Source: Vibrio halioticoli NBRC 102217 (GTDB lineage: Bacteria; Pseudomonadota; Gammaproteobacteria; Enterobacterales; Vibrionaceae). Taken from it: a DNA stretch of 64,000 nucleotides. Below are positions 8,191-17,050 of the stretch, piece by piece; positions within the stretch are counted from its first letter, which is position 1, and each line of letters opens with the position of its first letter. The position numbers and the translations under genes were made by a program. The DNA is taken from contig NZ_BAUJ01000019.1 of the NCBI RefSeq assembly GCF_000496695.1, positions 1 to 64,000 of the forward strand. The letters run 5' to 3'. The notes beneath the pieces were generated by a model. The model did no database searches, was not told the origin of the DNA, and saw only the letters and a program-made list of their open reading frames with translations.

Positions 8191-10335
8191 TTAGTTTGAT
8201 GAGTTGTAGATTTTTGATTGAACGGCGCGACTGCGCTTATGCCAACTATTTTTTTGTTTACCGCCAGATTCAGCGTATTCGGCAAATTCTGGATAAGCGT
8301 GTACCAGATCGGTGCGCTCTAGAGGCCATTGCCATTCTTCGGTCATTAACAGTGCCCAAGGCAGATTACGGTCGGTTTTAAAGTAAATACCTTGTTCTGG
8401 GTTGCTTGCATCCACCCCGAGATTAAACATGGCTTCGGCATTAAATTGCTCTGTGGGTGCAACATCAGCGAGGTGGACTTCCCATTGGCGACCAGGTTGG
8501 AAAGGCAGTCCCTCACCGTGATAGTAGCCAGGAGTGGCGAAAATGAAGGGGTCATAGGGCATAGCGCTCAAATTTGAGCGATCGCTGTTATCCTTCAAAG
8601 TGATATGCAATTCAAAATTGAAGTTTTCATTTTCTATGCAGTCAATTTGCGTTCTAAAAAATGCGCAAGTGTCGGTTTTATAGAGGGTTAAATCCTGTTC
8701 AACTATAAAGATAGCTTCGTTGCTACTGAGCTCTAACCCATTATTTTCAAGTTGGGTACCATTGTGATATTGACGGGTTAACTCGGTATCGATGCTGTTT
8801 TTATCTAACCCTTGTAAGCGCACCGCAAAGCCATTGTGATAATCGGCTCCCACTGCAGACAATCGCCCTTGGATCAGTGATTTTTCTACCTGTTGATTAC
8901 GCAGTACTTCAGTAACTCGATAATGAATAACGACATCATTCATATCGTAATCAGCGGTATAGGGCCAATTATCTTCATAGGCAAGGGTGGCATATCCGGT
9001 TTCACTGGGGAAGTGTCGAATAGTAATGCCTTCGCTAGAAACGGTAATGGGATGATCTTCAACTTCGCCAGATGTGGCGCCGCCATAGTAATTCAATCCT
9101 TGTTGCTGACTGAATCTAAATCGAGACCAAGTGCGCCCATCGACGGCGTTATACGCTACCGTATAAGTAAGGGGGTTGATCCCTGGAGATAAAAGTACGT
9201 CGGAAAACACTTTTTCTCCGTCATCGTCAAAGTCACCGTCTTGGTTCCAATCAAACCATGCGGATAAGTATCCTTGAGTCGAAGCATTCACAGTAACAAT
9301 CGAGTCAAGCCCCGGCTCTATAGCCGTGACAAACCCCACGCCTGATTCATCTGAAAGCCCGCTGCTATCATCACTTAAAGGAGCGACAAGGCCATCTTGT
9401 TCACCGTCGGGTGCTTGAGTGCCTAAGTAAGTAATGCCGTCAATTTGATGGCGAGGTCCGTTGTTTTCTAAGGTAGTTTGGTAGCTTTGCGGTGCGTCAC
9501 CAAAGTCTATTGTAGAGTCTTCATCAATCAGCGGGGCATTGGCACAGCGTGCGCCATCGTTTTGCGATGAACTTGGGCCATCGGCAAATTTAAGAGCAGG
9601 GACTATTCCTTGGGCAATTTTGTTGGGATCAGAAAGATCAATGCGGTAAATATGACCATCTTGGTTTCGCGAGACGTAGTAGTTGCCGTTAACGTCAAAA
9701 TAGCCTGCGCCAAAGGTTCCCGTTTCTCCAGTATCACCTATCTCAGTTGTGACTCCAGTGTCAGTATCGAAGCTGTATAAAATGCCGCTGCTGTTGTCTA
9801 CGCCATATAGTTGTCCGTCTTGTGGGTGAAATGCAAAGTCTGTTAGGTTGATTAGGGCATTAGCGGTAATTCTTTCTACTACTAGCTGTGCGCGAGGATC
9901 ATCATCTAGTGGCGCAAGATCGACTTTGAACAAGCCTTTTCCTTTGCGATACAGAAAGTAAACGTTGTTGGCGACATCGCCCACATAAAAGGTGTGGTCT
10001 GTTGGTAGGCCGACCGTATTTAAAACCTCTGCTTGAAAGTCTTCACCTAAACGGACGAGCTGTTTATTGCTGGTGTCATAGCCATAGATATAACGACTAT
10101 CAAAATCAAACCCTACACCATTGATATTGGCATCTAAACCCGTGTCTGATTGCAGCAGAGCAGTTTGGCCTGTGACTAGGTTAATGCCATATACCTGAAC
10201 AGGGTTGGCTTGAAACAAATACGCTTTACTTGGGCAAGTTTCAAAAGAGGAGGCATCGGCGTCTAACGGAGCAAAGATGGCTGACACAACCAGAGCTCCT
10301 AATAGAGTGTTATTGAATAGTGCGTGGTTTGGCAT
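8191..10335 (-). CDS. Secreted LruC-domain protein
   Basis: 714 residues from the ATG at 10335, chosen because AGGGA lies in front of it. Signal peptide (cleavage near DADA-SSF). The N-terminal half (about 30-290) resembles the repetitive DUF6923-type beta domain (YGYD, YGVD, FDTDTG); a GEVEDHPITV motif near residue 440 is followed by the LruC domain (DYDMNDVVIHYR and following residues). LruC proteins occur with surface or matrix exports in Vibrio and relatives. A sigma-54 promoter and SypG-like palindrome upstream suggest coregulation with the adjacent syp polysaccharide. Confidence 0.85.
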   Translation of the reverse strand: MPNHALFNNTLLGALVVSAIFAPLDADASSFETCPSKAYLFQANPVQVYGINLVTGQTALLQSDTGLDANINGVGFDFDSRYIYGYDTSNKQLVRLGEDFQAEVLNTVGLPTDHTFYVGDVANNVYFLYRKGKGLFKVDLAPLDDDPRAQLVVERITANALINLTDFAFHPQDGQLYGVDNSSGILYSFDTDTGVTTEIGDTGETGTFGAGYFDVNGNYYVSRNQDGHIYRIDLSDPNKIAQGIVPALKFADGPSSSQNDGARCANAPLIDEDSTIDFGDAPQSYQTTLENNGPRHQIDGITYLGTQAPDGEQDGLVAPLSDDSSGLSDESGVGFVTAIEPGLDSIVTVNASTQGYLSAWFDWNQDGDFDDDGEKVFSDVLLSPGINPLTYTVAYNAVDGRTWSRFRFSQQQGLNYYGGATSGEVEDHPITVSSEGITIRHFPSETGYATLAYEDNWPYTADYDMNDVVIHYRVTEVLRNQQVEKSLIQGRLSAVGADYHNGFAVRLQGLDKNSIDTELTRQYHNGTQLENNGLELSSNEAIFIVEQDLTLYKTDTCAFFRTQIDCIENENFNFELHITLKDNSDRSNLSAMPYDPFIFATPGYYHGEGLPFQPGRQWEVHLADVAPTEQFNAEAMFNLGVDASNPEQGIYFKTDRNLPWALLMTEEWQWPLERTDLVHAYPEFAEYAESGGKQKNSWHKRSRAVQSKIYNSSN

Positions 10336-10408
10336 GGTGATTTCCCTATACATTATTGTTAACTAAACGGCTGACTATATTCATGTTTTTCACATGTATT
10401 GTTTATCT

Positions 10409-10424
10409 TCCAAGATGCGTGCCA
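10409..10424 (-). promoter_or_regulatory. Predicted sigma-54 promoter of the LruC gene
   Basis: Minus strand TGGCAC-GCATC-TTGGA matches the -24/-12 consensus TGGCAC-N5-TTGCA except at the -12 C. It lies about 75 bp before the LruC start and about 50 bp downstream of the SypG-like palindrome, as at the syp promoters. Confidence 0.65.
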
Positions 10425-10473
10425 ATTTTTCGCAACTTAAATCAGGGAAATCATCGGGTTTTATACTGTTTTG

Positions 10474-10490
10474 ATTCTCAATATGAGAAT
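10474..10490 (-). promoter_or_regulatory. SypG-like enhancer palindrome (LruC promoter)
   Basis: ATTCTCA-ATA-TGAGAAT is a perfect 17-bp interrupted palindrome, matching the TTCTCANNNTG core reported for SypG binding in V. fischeri. Same motif family as at 13609, 22310, 27726 and 35090. Confidence 0.65.
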
Positions 10491-10517
10491 TAGCAAAAAA
10501 TGAATGTAAAAATGAAA

Positions 10518-10550
10518 TAGCCCAACGCATAAATACAATACGTTGGGCTA
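10518..10550 (-). terminator. Terminator of the sypP-Q-R operon
   Basis: A 10-bp perfect stem (TAGCCCAACG with CGTTGGGCTA) is followed on the minus strand by ATTTCATTTTT. It lies about 30 nt past the sypR stop. Confidence 0.8.
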
Positions 10551-10578
10551 AGGCAGGCGTGTATGTAAGGTGCTGGTA

Positions 10579-11217
10579 TTATTGACCTCGTCCGTCAACC
10601 ATAATCCAAAGTGTTCTTACGGTAATGTGAAAATCGGTACTGAGCCAACTAAGGAAACTACTATGAGAAAGGGCATAGCTATGATCAAAGCCAACTTTTG
10701 AACGTACATCATCGATGCAGGTATCGTAGCCTTGATTCACTTGTGCCAATCCGGTAATTCCTGGTAATACACCGTAAGTACGGTCAGCAAAAAATGGGAT
10801 TTGATCTTCAAGGGTTTTATAGAAAATTGGACGCTCAGGGCGCGGGCCAATTAATGACATTTCGCCTTTTAATACATTAATCAGTTGTGGCAACTCGTCC
10901 AGTCTGGTTTTACGAAGTATTCGTCCAACAGGTGTGATCCTAGGATCGTGCTGGGTTGCCCAACTGGCGCCTTTTGCTTCTGCATCTTGGTACATGGTGC
11001 GAAATTTAATGATTTCAAACAATGCCATTTCATTCGGGGTTGATTTTCCGACACGTAATTGACGATAAAACAGTGGTCCTTTTGAGGTCGCTAAAATGGC
11101 GATGCTGATAATTGGCAATAAAGGCAATAACAAAGCGATGCCAATAATAGAGCCGGAGATGTCGAAAAATCGTTTGCCGATGCTGATCGCGGCATTTTTT
11201 TTGGTCAAGGTGTACAT
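10579..11217 (-). CDS. sypR: SypR, undecaprenyl-phosphate sugar-1-phosphate transferase
   Basis: 212 residues, full-length bacterial sugar transferase (WcaJ/PglC catalytic type, single N-terminal membrane hairpin at about 20-42). Family motifs KRFFDI, KFRTM, RKTRLDELPQL, GPRPE and PGITGLAQ are present. It would start assembly of the polysaccharide repeat on the lipid carrier. Last gene of the sypP-Q-R unit, matching the position of sypR in V. fischeri. Confidence 0.88.
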   Translation of the reverse strand: MYTLTKKNAAISIGKRFFDISGSIIGIALLLPLLPIISIAILATSKGPLFYRQLRVGKSTPNEMALFEIIKFRTMYQDAEAKGASWATQHDPRITPVGRILRKTRLDELPQLINVLKGEMSLIGPRPERPIFYKTLEDQIPFFADRTYGVLPGITGLAQVNQGYDTCIDDVRSKVGFDHSYALSHSSFLSWLSTDFHITVRTLWIMVDGRGQ

Positions 11218-11240
11218 AATAATTCCTTTTATATGATGTA

Positions 11241-12413
11241 TTAGTGATTGTTTTTAATAATTAAATAGCGAACACCGCCAATGAAATTTGCGGTGTGTCC
11301 CATGCAAAGATAATGGATAAGTCCTAAGAGCTTAATATTGGTGAGTGATGGAAGTAACCAACACATAATGCTGGTGGTAAAAATGGCGATTTGAGCATAA
11401 AAGGCGAATTGGAAAACCGCATATTGCTGCAGGATCGCACTGCTAATTAGGGTAATGAAGATCAAGTAGGGAGTGAGCAATCTAAGGCCTTTACCAGAAA
11501 AGAAAGCAAAAGCGATATTTTTGAATTTAGGGTGAAACAAGCCGAATAATGCGATGGCTTGTTGCATGTTTCCGGCCGAAATTCGTACACGACGAGCAAA
11601 ATCATCCTTTAAAGAGGTTGGCTGCATTTCGGTCGCGATAACGTCAACGTCATAGTCGGCCAGATACCCTTTTTCAACAATTTGCATCGGTAGGATGAAG
11701 TCATCGTTAATGCTATTGGAGGCAAGCGGTTGAAATAGGTGACTGCGGAAGATATAAAAAGCGCCATGAGAGCCAATAGATGTCGCTAGATTGGCTTCTG
11801 CAGCTTTTAATTGGCTTTGATATTGCCAATATTTTTGTTCGCCATCACTACCTGAATTAAATAGTAAATAGCTCCCATTAACGACGCCTACCTTTTGATT
11901 ATTGAAATGTGTTTCAGCCACCAATAGAGCATCAATTGAGACCAGTGATGTCACATCACTGAGCACAGTTAAGTCACTGCTGATATTAGGCACAACTTCG
12001 TTGATAATGGCGACTTTGCCTCGGTTTTGCTTATGTTCAATCACTTCAAAAAGAGTATCAGCGCAAATGGCTTCTTGAATTGTGGCGGTTGCCACCTCAA
12101 ACGTGTTGTCTGTACAGCCATCGCAAATGATTTTGACGACCAGTTTTTGTTTTGGGTAATCCAGTGCAGCGGTGTTACGAATCTTGTCGGCAATCCATGC
12201 TTGTTCGTTGTATGCCGGTATCACAAAAGTGACAGTGGGGCGGTTTGAGTCTTGTTGACACGGTTTAAAGTGGCGTTGACTGGTTGGAGACGATTGTTGG
12301 GATGTTTGTTTTGTCCACCATTTAAGCAGTAATGGATAGCCGGCATGATGATAAATAATCAGTAGACTAGCGGTGATAAAAACAGTGCTTAGCAGCATAT
12401 GATAGTGAGACAT
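11241..12413 (-). CDS. sypQ: SypQ, family 2 glycosyltransferase
   Basis: 390 residues from MSHYHMLLST at 12413, one base after the sypP stop. N-terminal membrane segment, then a GT-A domain (VTFVIPAYNEQAWI, ICDGCTDNT, and a later QRRVRISAG-like RRVRISAGN), and C-terminal membrane helices (about 300-380), as in processive polysaccharide synthases. Position and architecture match V. fischeri sypQ. Confidence 0.83.
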   Translation of the reverse strand: MSHYHMLLSTVFITASLLIIYHHAGYPLLLKWWTKQTSQQSSPTSQRHFKPCQQDSNRPTVTFVIPAYNEQAWIADKIRNTAALDYPKQKLVVKIICDGCTDNTFEVATATIQEAICADTLFEVIEHKQNRGKVAIINEVVPNISSDLTVLSDVTSLVSIDALLVAETHFNNQKVGVVNGSYLLFNSGSDGEQKYWQYQSQLKAAEANLATSIGSHGAFYIFRSHLFQPLASNSINDDFILPMQIVEKGYLADYDVDVIATEMQPTSLKDDFARRVRISAGNMQQAIALFGLFHPKFKNIAFAFFSGKGLRLLTPYLIFITLISSAILQQYAVFQFAFYAQIAIFTTSIMCWLLPSLTNIKLLGLIHYLCMGHTANFIGGVRYLIIKNNH

Positions 12414-12414
12414 G

Positions 12415-13500
12415 TTAAGCAGCCTCCTTAGCAAAGAGTTGCGAATATTTAGTGACAACGTCACGAATATCATGATTGTTCACTACAAAATCACGAGGTG
12501 AACCGGTGTTAAATCGAAAGGTTTCAATGGCCGATGCCAATTCGTTAGGGCTATTGGGAGCAACAAGTAGGCCACTGTTGGGACATAAGGTTTCGTTGCT
12601 AGCACCGACATCAGTGACCAGTGTTGGAATAGCACATGCTTGAGCTTCAATGGCGGTAAGTGGAAATCCTTCATGTCGAGATGGCAGGCAAAACAAGTCT
12701 AAACTTTGATAAAAACAAGGCATGTTATCCACACGACCAAGAAATAGTACTCGCTCTTGTAAATCCAATGATTTGACTAGGCCAATTAATGACGTCATTT
12801 GTGAACCGTCACCGGCGATGGCAAGCATGTATTGTTTGGGTAATAGTGAAAAAGCGTGAATAAGCAGATCGTGGCCCTTAACAGCCTCTAATCTTCCTGC
12901 ACTACCGATGATAATGGCGTTTTCTGGGATATTTAGGGTTCGGCGTGCCGATAGTTTGTCACCGGGTAAAAAATGTTTGGTATCAATGCCATTGTGGATG
13001 GTGGTTAATTTAGCGTAAGCAAACAGATCATTTAAACGCTGCTCAACTTTAACCGCATCTGCAACTAGAACCGGTTTCACCCAATTGAGTAGAAGCTTTT
13101 GAATTTGTTGATGTTTAAAACGATTGAGGTGCCACACATCATGCTCGGTGTGTACTTTTGAGCGCACACCACTTAATTTTGCAGCGACCCCGGCATACAA
13201 AAGAGGGCCAATGTGATGAGTGTGCACCACATCAACGGATAACCCTTTAAACAGTGCACATAAATCAGAGAAAGTTTTGCTGCAAAATCGCTCAGGCTTA
13301 TTTAAGAATATCAACTGCCGAGAAAACGCCTGTAAGCGTGGCCATTTGGCCATAGCATCCGTTTTTGTCCCTTGTAGGCTAACAATATAGACATCATCGT
13401 TAGCATCACCAAAGGTAATAAAGTCCAACGCTAGGCTCTCTATACCTCCGGGCGCTAAGTGTTGCACTACATGAATGATTGTTCTGCGTCCTTTCTTCAT
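12415..13500 (-). CDS. sypP: SypP, family 1 glycosyltransferase
   Basis: 361 residues from MKKGRRTIIHVV at 13500, preceded by AAGGAATT; the longer frame would begin inside the promoter. GT-B fold glycosyltransferase (GT4 type): N-terminal HLAPGGIESLALD, C-terminal GSAGRLEAVKGHD, LFCLPSRHEGFPLTAIEAQACA with the EX7E pattern. Cytosolic transfer of a sugar to the growing repeat unit. It has its own sigma-54 promoter just upstream. Confidence 0.85.
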   Translation of the reverse strand: MKKGRRTIIHVVQHLAPGGIESLALDFITFGDANDDVYIVSLQGTKTDAMAKWPRLQAFSRQLIFLNKPERFCSKTFSDLCALFKGLSVDVVHTHHIGPLLYAGVAAKLSGVRSKVHTEHDVWHLNRFKHQQIQKLLLNWVKPVLVADAVKVEQRLNDLFAYAKLTTIHNGIDTKHFLPGDKLSARRTLNIPENAIIIGSAGRLEAVKGHDLLIHAFSLLPKQYMLAIAGDGSQMTSLIGLVKSLDLQERVLFLGRVDNMPCFYQSLDLFCLPSRHEGFPLTAIEAQACAIPTLVTDVGASNETLCPNSGLLVAPNSPNELASAIETFRFNTGSPRDFVVNNHDIRDVVTKYSQLFAKEAA

Positions 13501-13544
13501 AACAATTCCTTGTTCAGCTTTATCTTTCGTCTTGGGTAATACGA

Positions 13545-13560
13545 TGCATGACTCGTGCCA
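13545..13560 (-). promoter_or_regulatory. Sigma-54 promoter of sypP
   Basis: Minus strand TGGCAC-GAGTC-ATGCA, one base from the -24/-12 consensus, 45-60 bp before the sypP start. Equivalent to the known internal sypP promoter of V. fischeri. Confidence 0.8.
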
Positions 13561-13608
13561 AACGGTAAGCAATTGAAATTTAGAGTAATTAATTTTCATA
13601 GTGATTTT

Positions 13609-13624
13609 TTCTTACTATGAGAAT
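13609..13624 (-). promoter_or_regulatory. SypG-like enhancer before sypP
   Basis: Minus strand ATTCTCA-TAG-TAAGAA, a near-palindromic TTCTCANNNT site about 55 bp upstream of the sigma-54 element. Foreign-looking DNA starts just beyond it, so the promoter survived intact. Confidence 0.65.
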
Positions 13625-13653
13625 CAATTTGAAATTCAGCCAAGATAAATAAC

Positions 13654-13753
13654 ATTTACGGTGTGTGTCCTTAAAAGAAAAAGACTCAGATTCGGTGTGT
13701 GTCCTTAATTGCGTTTTAATTGCGAGAGTGCAAATTTCAAGACCTGACCCCAT
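13654..13753 (+). repeat. REP-like repeat cluster left of the VOC gene
   Basis: Two copies of GGTGTGTGTCCTTAA (13660-13674 and 13694-13708) followed by TGCAAATTTCAAGACCTGAC and CCCAT (13729-13753). The whole unit recurs in the same order and orientation at 14241-14335. Such GTGTGTCCTTAA and GACCTGACCCC sequences resemble REP elements associated with RAYT transposases in Vibrio; that association is from memory, not tested. Confidence 0.75.
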
Positions 13754-13829
13754 ATAATTGCTTTTTGGAGAGGGCTTGCTGATAGTAAATAAACAAGATG
13801 GGTACATTTTTGATATTGGGAACTTAAGA

Positions 13830-14231
13830 ATGACGCAGGAAGTTAAGCAACAAATAGGCAATATTGCCTTGGTCGTAAAGAGTTATGACGATGCGATTGA
13901 GTTTTATACTAAAAAACTTAATTTTACTTTGCTGGAAGATACAGACCTTGGCGGAGGAAAGCGTTGGGTTCAAGTCTCACCACCAAACTCTAATGGAACC
14001 AATTTATTATTGGCGCAAGCCAGTACAGAAAAACAAAAACGAGTGGTTGGAAATCAAACGGGTGGGCGAGTGTTCTTATTTTTGCAGACTAATGATTTCT
14101 GGCGAGACTATAACCAAATGAAAGTGAATGGGGTTAAATTCAACGAACAGCCCCGTACAGAGAGTTACGGAACCGTCGCAGTATTTCAAGATCTCTATGG
14201 TAATAAATGGGACTTATTACAACTCAATTGA
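13830..14231 (+). CDS. VOC-superfamily protein (glyoxalase/dioxygenase fold)
   Basis: 133 residues from MTQEVKQQIGN; the longer frame runs through the repeat and is unlikely. Vicinal-oxygen-chelate fold: IALVVKSYDDAIEFYTKKL at the N terminus and VAVFQDLYGNKWDLLQL at the C terminus, typical of small lactoylglutathione-lyase-like or antibiotic-resistance-like proteins. Substrate unknown; the usual first-strand His is replaced by Leu-Val (IALVV), so metal binding may be altered. It is framed by two copies of a REP-like unit inside the otherwise conserved syp locus. Confidence 0.8.
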   Translation: MTQEVKQQIGNIALVVKSYDDAIEFYTKKLNFTLLEDTDLGGGKRWVQVSPPNSNGTNLLLAQASTEKQKRVVGNQTGGRVFLFLQTNDFWRDYNQMKVNGVKFNEQPRTESYGTVAVFQDLYGNKWDLLQLN

Positions 14232-14240
14232 ATGCTTAAA

Positions 14241-14335
14241 TTTGGTGTGTGTCCTTAAAATATTAGAAAAATTTATGGTGTGTGTCCTTAAAATTTTAGC
14301 GACTAGAGTATGCAAATTTCAAGACCTGACCCCAT
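14241..14335 (+). repeat. REP-like repeat cluster right of the VOC gene
   Basis: Two copies of GGTGTGTGTCCTTAA (14244-14258 and 14277-14291) and TGCAAATTTCAAGACCTGAC plus CCCAT (14311-14335), a direct repeat of the unit at 13654-13753. The two units bracket the VOC gene. Confidence 0.75.
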
Positions 14336-14646
14336 CATCTGCCCCTACTATCGCATAAGCACTCGATTGCATTTATATTCATAATTTATTTCCACTTTTT
14401 GTTATTTTTTATGTTTTAAGAAAAACCTAAAACACCCATCTATGAATCATATGTCATATATAATTCTGCACTGATGTATAAAATCTAGTGCTTATAGTGT
14501 GTTCACAAATTAATACACTATTTTACTCTTTATGTTTTTTTTAGAAAAATTTGTTGACCACCGTCAATTTTTTTAGATTAAATATGCGCATAATACCGCC
14601 TAAAGGGCATTTCTATATGCTGTAGTTAACTAAAAAAGAGGTGGTT
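14336..14646 (+). promoter_or_regulatory. AT-rich leader of the yjiH-yjiG-M20 operon
   Basis: No gene seen. It holds a small inverted repeat TTGAC-CACC-GTCAA at 14554-14567, whose left half can serve as a -35 with ATTAAAT about 17 bp downstream, so it may be an operator overlapping the promoter. The ribosome site is AAGAGGTGG. Confidence 0.4.
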
Positions 14647-15393
14647 ATGACTCAGCCGTTTGATAAAGACGTTAAAGTCGGAATTGGTAGTTACGTAGCG
14701 TTAGCTTTTGCTGTCGTGTTCTTTTCTGGATTCATGCAATCAAGTGAGTGGTATGGGGTTTTTGACTTTACAACTCTAAATGGTTCTTTTGGCAAGGTTG
14801 CTTATGCAGTATCCGAGACGGCAGATGGTGTGCAAGCTGCTACAACGTCTTTGCGTGGTAAAGGTGGTAGTGGTGCTCGTGACGGTTTCATTTTCGCATT
14901 AACTCTTATCCCAACCGTGATGTTTGCTCTAGGTATGATCAACGTTCTTGAGCACTATGGTGCACTTAACGCAGCTCGTCGATTATTGACTCCTCTTCTT
15001 CGTCCATTAATTGGTATCCCAGGTAACTCGGGTCTAGCACTGATCGCTTCTTTGCAAAGTACCGATGCAGGTGCGGCAATGACTCGCCAGTTAAAAGATG
15101 AAAAGCATTTAACTAAGCGTGAAACTGATATCTTCACCATGTTCCAATTTACCGCAGGTGCTGCAATTGTGAACTTCTTCTCATCAGGCGCTGTGCTGTT
15201 TACGTTAACCAACCCAGATGGCTCGATTGCAGTTCCATCGTCGATTGGTCTGGCTGTAATTGTAATGTTTGCCTTCAAGTTTATTGGTGCAAACTTGTTC
15301 CGAGTTTATCTAAACATTACCGAAGGTAAAGAAGGTCAAGACAACGAGAAGAAAGACAAACAAGAGAAAACATTGACTGAGGAGACAGCATAA
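14647..15393 (+). CDS. yjiH: YjiH-family membrane protein (nucleoside-recognition/Gate domain)
   Basis: 248 residues; ATG at 14647 chosen because AAGAGGTGG precedes it. Several hydrophobic segments and the Gate/nucleoside-recognition signature (GIPGNSGLALIASLQSTDAG). In E. coli yjiH-yjiG precede the isoaspartyl dipeptidase iadA; here the partner is an M20 peptidase, suggesting the pair transports a peptide or amino-acid product. Function unproven in the family. Overlaps yjiG by one base. Confidence 0.85.
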   Translation: MTQPFDKDVKVGIGSYVALAFAVVFFSGFMQSSEWYGVFDFTTLNGSFGKVAYAVSETADGVQAATTSLRGKGGSGARDGFIFALTLIPTVMFALGMINVLEHYGALNAARRLLTPLLRPLIGIPGNSGLALIASLQSTDAGAAMTRQLKDEKHLTKRETDIFTMFQFTAGAAIVNFFSSGAVLFTLTNPDGSIAVPSSIGLAVIVMFAFKFIGANLFRVYLNITEGKEGQDNEKKDKQEKTLTEETA

Positions 15394-15860
15394 TGAGCGA
15401 AGTCAAAGCGAAAAAACCTATGGTGACAGATATTTTTGTTGAGGGTGCTAAAAAAGGCTGGGTTATCGCAACTACCTCAACAGTTCCAAATGTTTTAATG
15501 GCATTTGTTATCATCAAAGCATTGCAAATTACTGGTGCTCTAGATCTTATGGGTTCTATCTTTGCTCCTGTGATGGCTGTTTTTGGTCTACCGGGTGAAG
15601 CAGCAGCTGTGTTAATTGGCGCATGGATGTCAATGGGTGGCGCAGTGGGCGTGGTGATTACTTTGTTTGACCAAGGTATTCTAAATGGCGCACATATTGC
15701 GATTCTGGCACCTGCTATTTACCTAATGGGTTCGCAAGTTCAATATATGGGTCGCATCATGGGACCTATCGGCACTGAAGCTCGTTATATTCCGGTGATG
15801 ATTGCTATCTCAATCATGAACGCATTTGGCGCCATGTTTGTCATGAATATGATTCTTTAA
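15393..15860 (+). CDS. yjiG: YjiG-family membrane protein
   Basis: 155 residues, hydrophobic, with a matching Gate-type segment (GLPGEAAAVLIGAWMSMGGA). Start overlaps the yjiH stop (TAATG), so the two are translationally coupled and probably form one transporter. Followed 9 nt later by an M20 peptidase gene. Confidence 0.86.
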   Translation: MSEVKAKKPMVTDIFVEGAKKGWVIATTSTVPNVLMAFVIIKALQITGALDLMGSIFAPVMAVFGLPGEAAAVLIGAWMSMGGAVGVVITLFDQGILNGAHIAILAPAIYLMGSQVQYMGRIMGPIGTEARYIPVMIAISIMNAFGAMFVMNMIL

Positions 15861-15869
15861 GGACTCGCG

Positions 15870-16994
15870 ATGAATTTTTCCCTAAACGAATATCTAGAAG
15901 AGCTTCGCCCTTTAATTAATGTAGATTGTGGTACTTATACCGTTGCCGGTATTGAGGTGATTGCGAACCTCATGGCTGAAAAATATCAATCAATGCCTGG
16001 CTGGACAGTTAAGCGTATTGACTGTGGTAAAGCGGGTGTAGGGCTTGAAATTCGCAACCAACCTGATGCTGATCATATCGATGTAATGATGATCGGGCAC
16101 ATGGATACGGTGTTCCCTGTTGGCACAGTTGCTGAACGTCCAATGTCTTTGGATGCAGAAAAAGCTTATGGCCCAGGTGTTTCTGACATGAAATCAGGTT
16201 TGCTGAATGTGGTATACGCATTACGTAACCTAGATCAAGCGGTATTAGACAAGCTATCTATTTGCATCTGCATGAACCCAGACGAAGAAACCGGTTCCAT
16301 GGATTCGGTTGATTGGATTCAAGCAACGGCTAAAAAAGCTCGCAATGTGTTAGTGATTGAAGCGGCGCGCGCGGACGGTGGCTTAGTTAAAGCTCGTAAA
16401 GGCATGGCACATTACAAAATTACCTTCAATGGTAAAGCGGCCCACGCTGGCAACGAGCCAGAAAAAGGCCGCAGTGCGATTACTGAAATGGCCAACTGGA
16501 TTTTAGCAATCAATGCGATGACTAATTTTGAGTCAGGCACAACGCTAAATGTCGGTGTCGTTTCAGGTGGTGCAGGGGCGAATATCGTACCTGATCTTGC
16601 CACTGCTATTGTTGATGTTCGTTTTTGGGATAATGCGGAATACGATCAAATTGATGCTCTTCTTAAACAAATGATCGAAACCCCATTTGTTGAAGACGTC
16701 ACTATTGCCATTGAACGTGAAGCCTACAAACCGTCTATGGTACCTTCAGAACTCACTGAGCCACTAATGGCAATGGTGCAAGAGTCGGCCGATGAGCTAG
16801 ATATCGATATTAACTGGAAAGAGGTCGGCGGCGGCTCAGATGCTAACAACACTGCTATCTTAGGTGTGCCAACACTCGACGGATTAGGCCCTATTGGTGC
16901 AGGCTTTCACAGCGCGGACGAATATCTGCTGCTTGAGTCGATAGAACCACGCATCAAATTGCTAATGAGTGTGCTAACTAAGCTCGCTAAATAA
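15870..16994 (+). CDS. M20-family metallopeptidase (glutamate carboxypeptidase-like)
   Basis: 374 residues, cytoplasmic dizinc peptidase resembling carboxypeptidase G2/ArgE-type enzymes. Metal-ligand motifs are all visible: GHMDTVFP, GVSDMKSG, the catalytic Glu pair in PDEETGS, IEAARADG, and GAGFHSADEY near the C terminus; GKAAHAG marks the dimerisation domain. Cotranscribed with yjiH-yjiG, so the three may take up and cleave a peptide or acyl-amino acid. Confidence 0.9.
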   Translation: MNFSLNEYLEELRPLINVDCGTYTVAGIEVIANLMAEKYQSMPGWTVKRIDCGKAGVGLEIRNQPDADHIDVMMIGHMDTVFPVGTVAERPMSLDAEKAYGPGVSDMKSGLLNVVYALRNLDQAVLDKLSICICMNPDEETGSMDSVDWIQATAKKARNVLVIEAARADGGLVKARKGMAHYKITFNGKAAHAGNEPEKGRSAITEMANWILAINAMTNFESGTTLNVGVVSGGAGANIVPDLATAIVDVRFWDNAEYDQIDALLKQMIETPFVEDVTIAIEREAYKPSMVPSELTEPLMAMVQESADELDIDINWKEVGGGSDANNTAILGVPTLDGLGPIGAGFHSADEYLLLESIEPRIKLLMSVLTKLAK

Positions 16995-17015
16995 GTTCAT
17001 TTCTTAGCTCTAATT

Positions 17016-17050
17016 AAAGCCGCGAGTATGGTTACTCGCGGCTTTGTTGT
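17016..17050 (+). terminator. Terminator of the yjiH-yjiG-M20 operon
   Basis: A 13-bp perfect stem (AAAGCCGCGAGTA with TACTCGCGGCTTT), 4-nt loop, followed by GTTGTTTT. Confidence 0.85.

Noticed and set aside
13589-13861. Minus-strand open frame of 90 codons over the REP cluster and sypP promoter
   Set aside because: It reads through REP-like repeats and the sigma-54/SypG control region and has no family features.
13654-14335. CRISPR array from the repeated GGTGTGTGTCCTTAA units
   Set aside because: Spacing is irregular (34, about 550, 33 bp), too few copies, and a gene lies between; REP-like repeats fit better.
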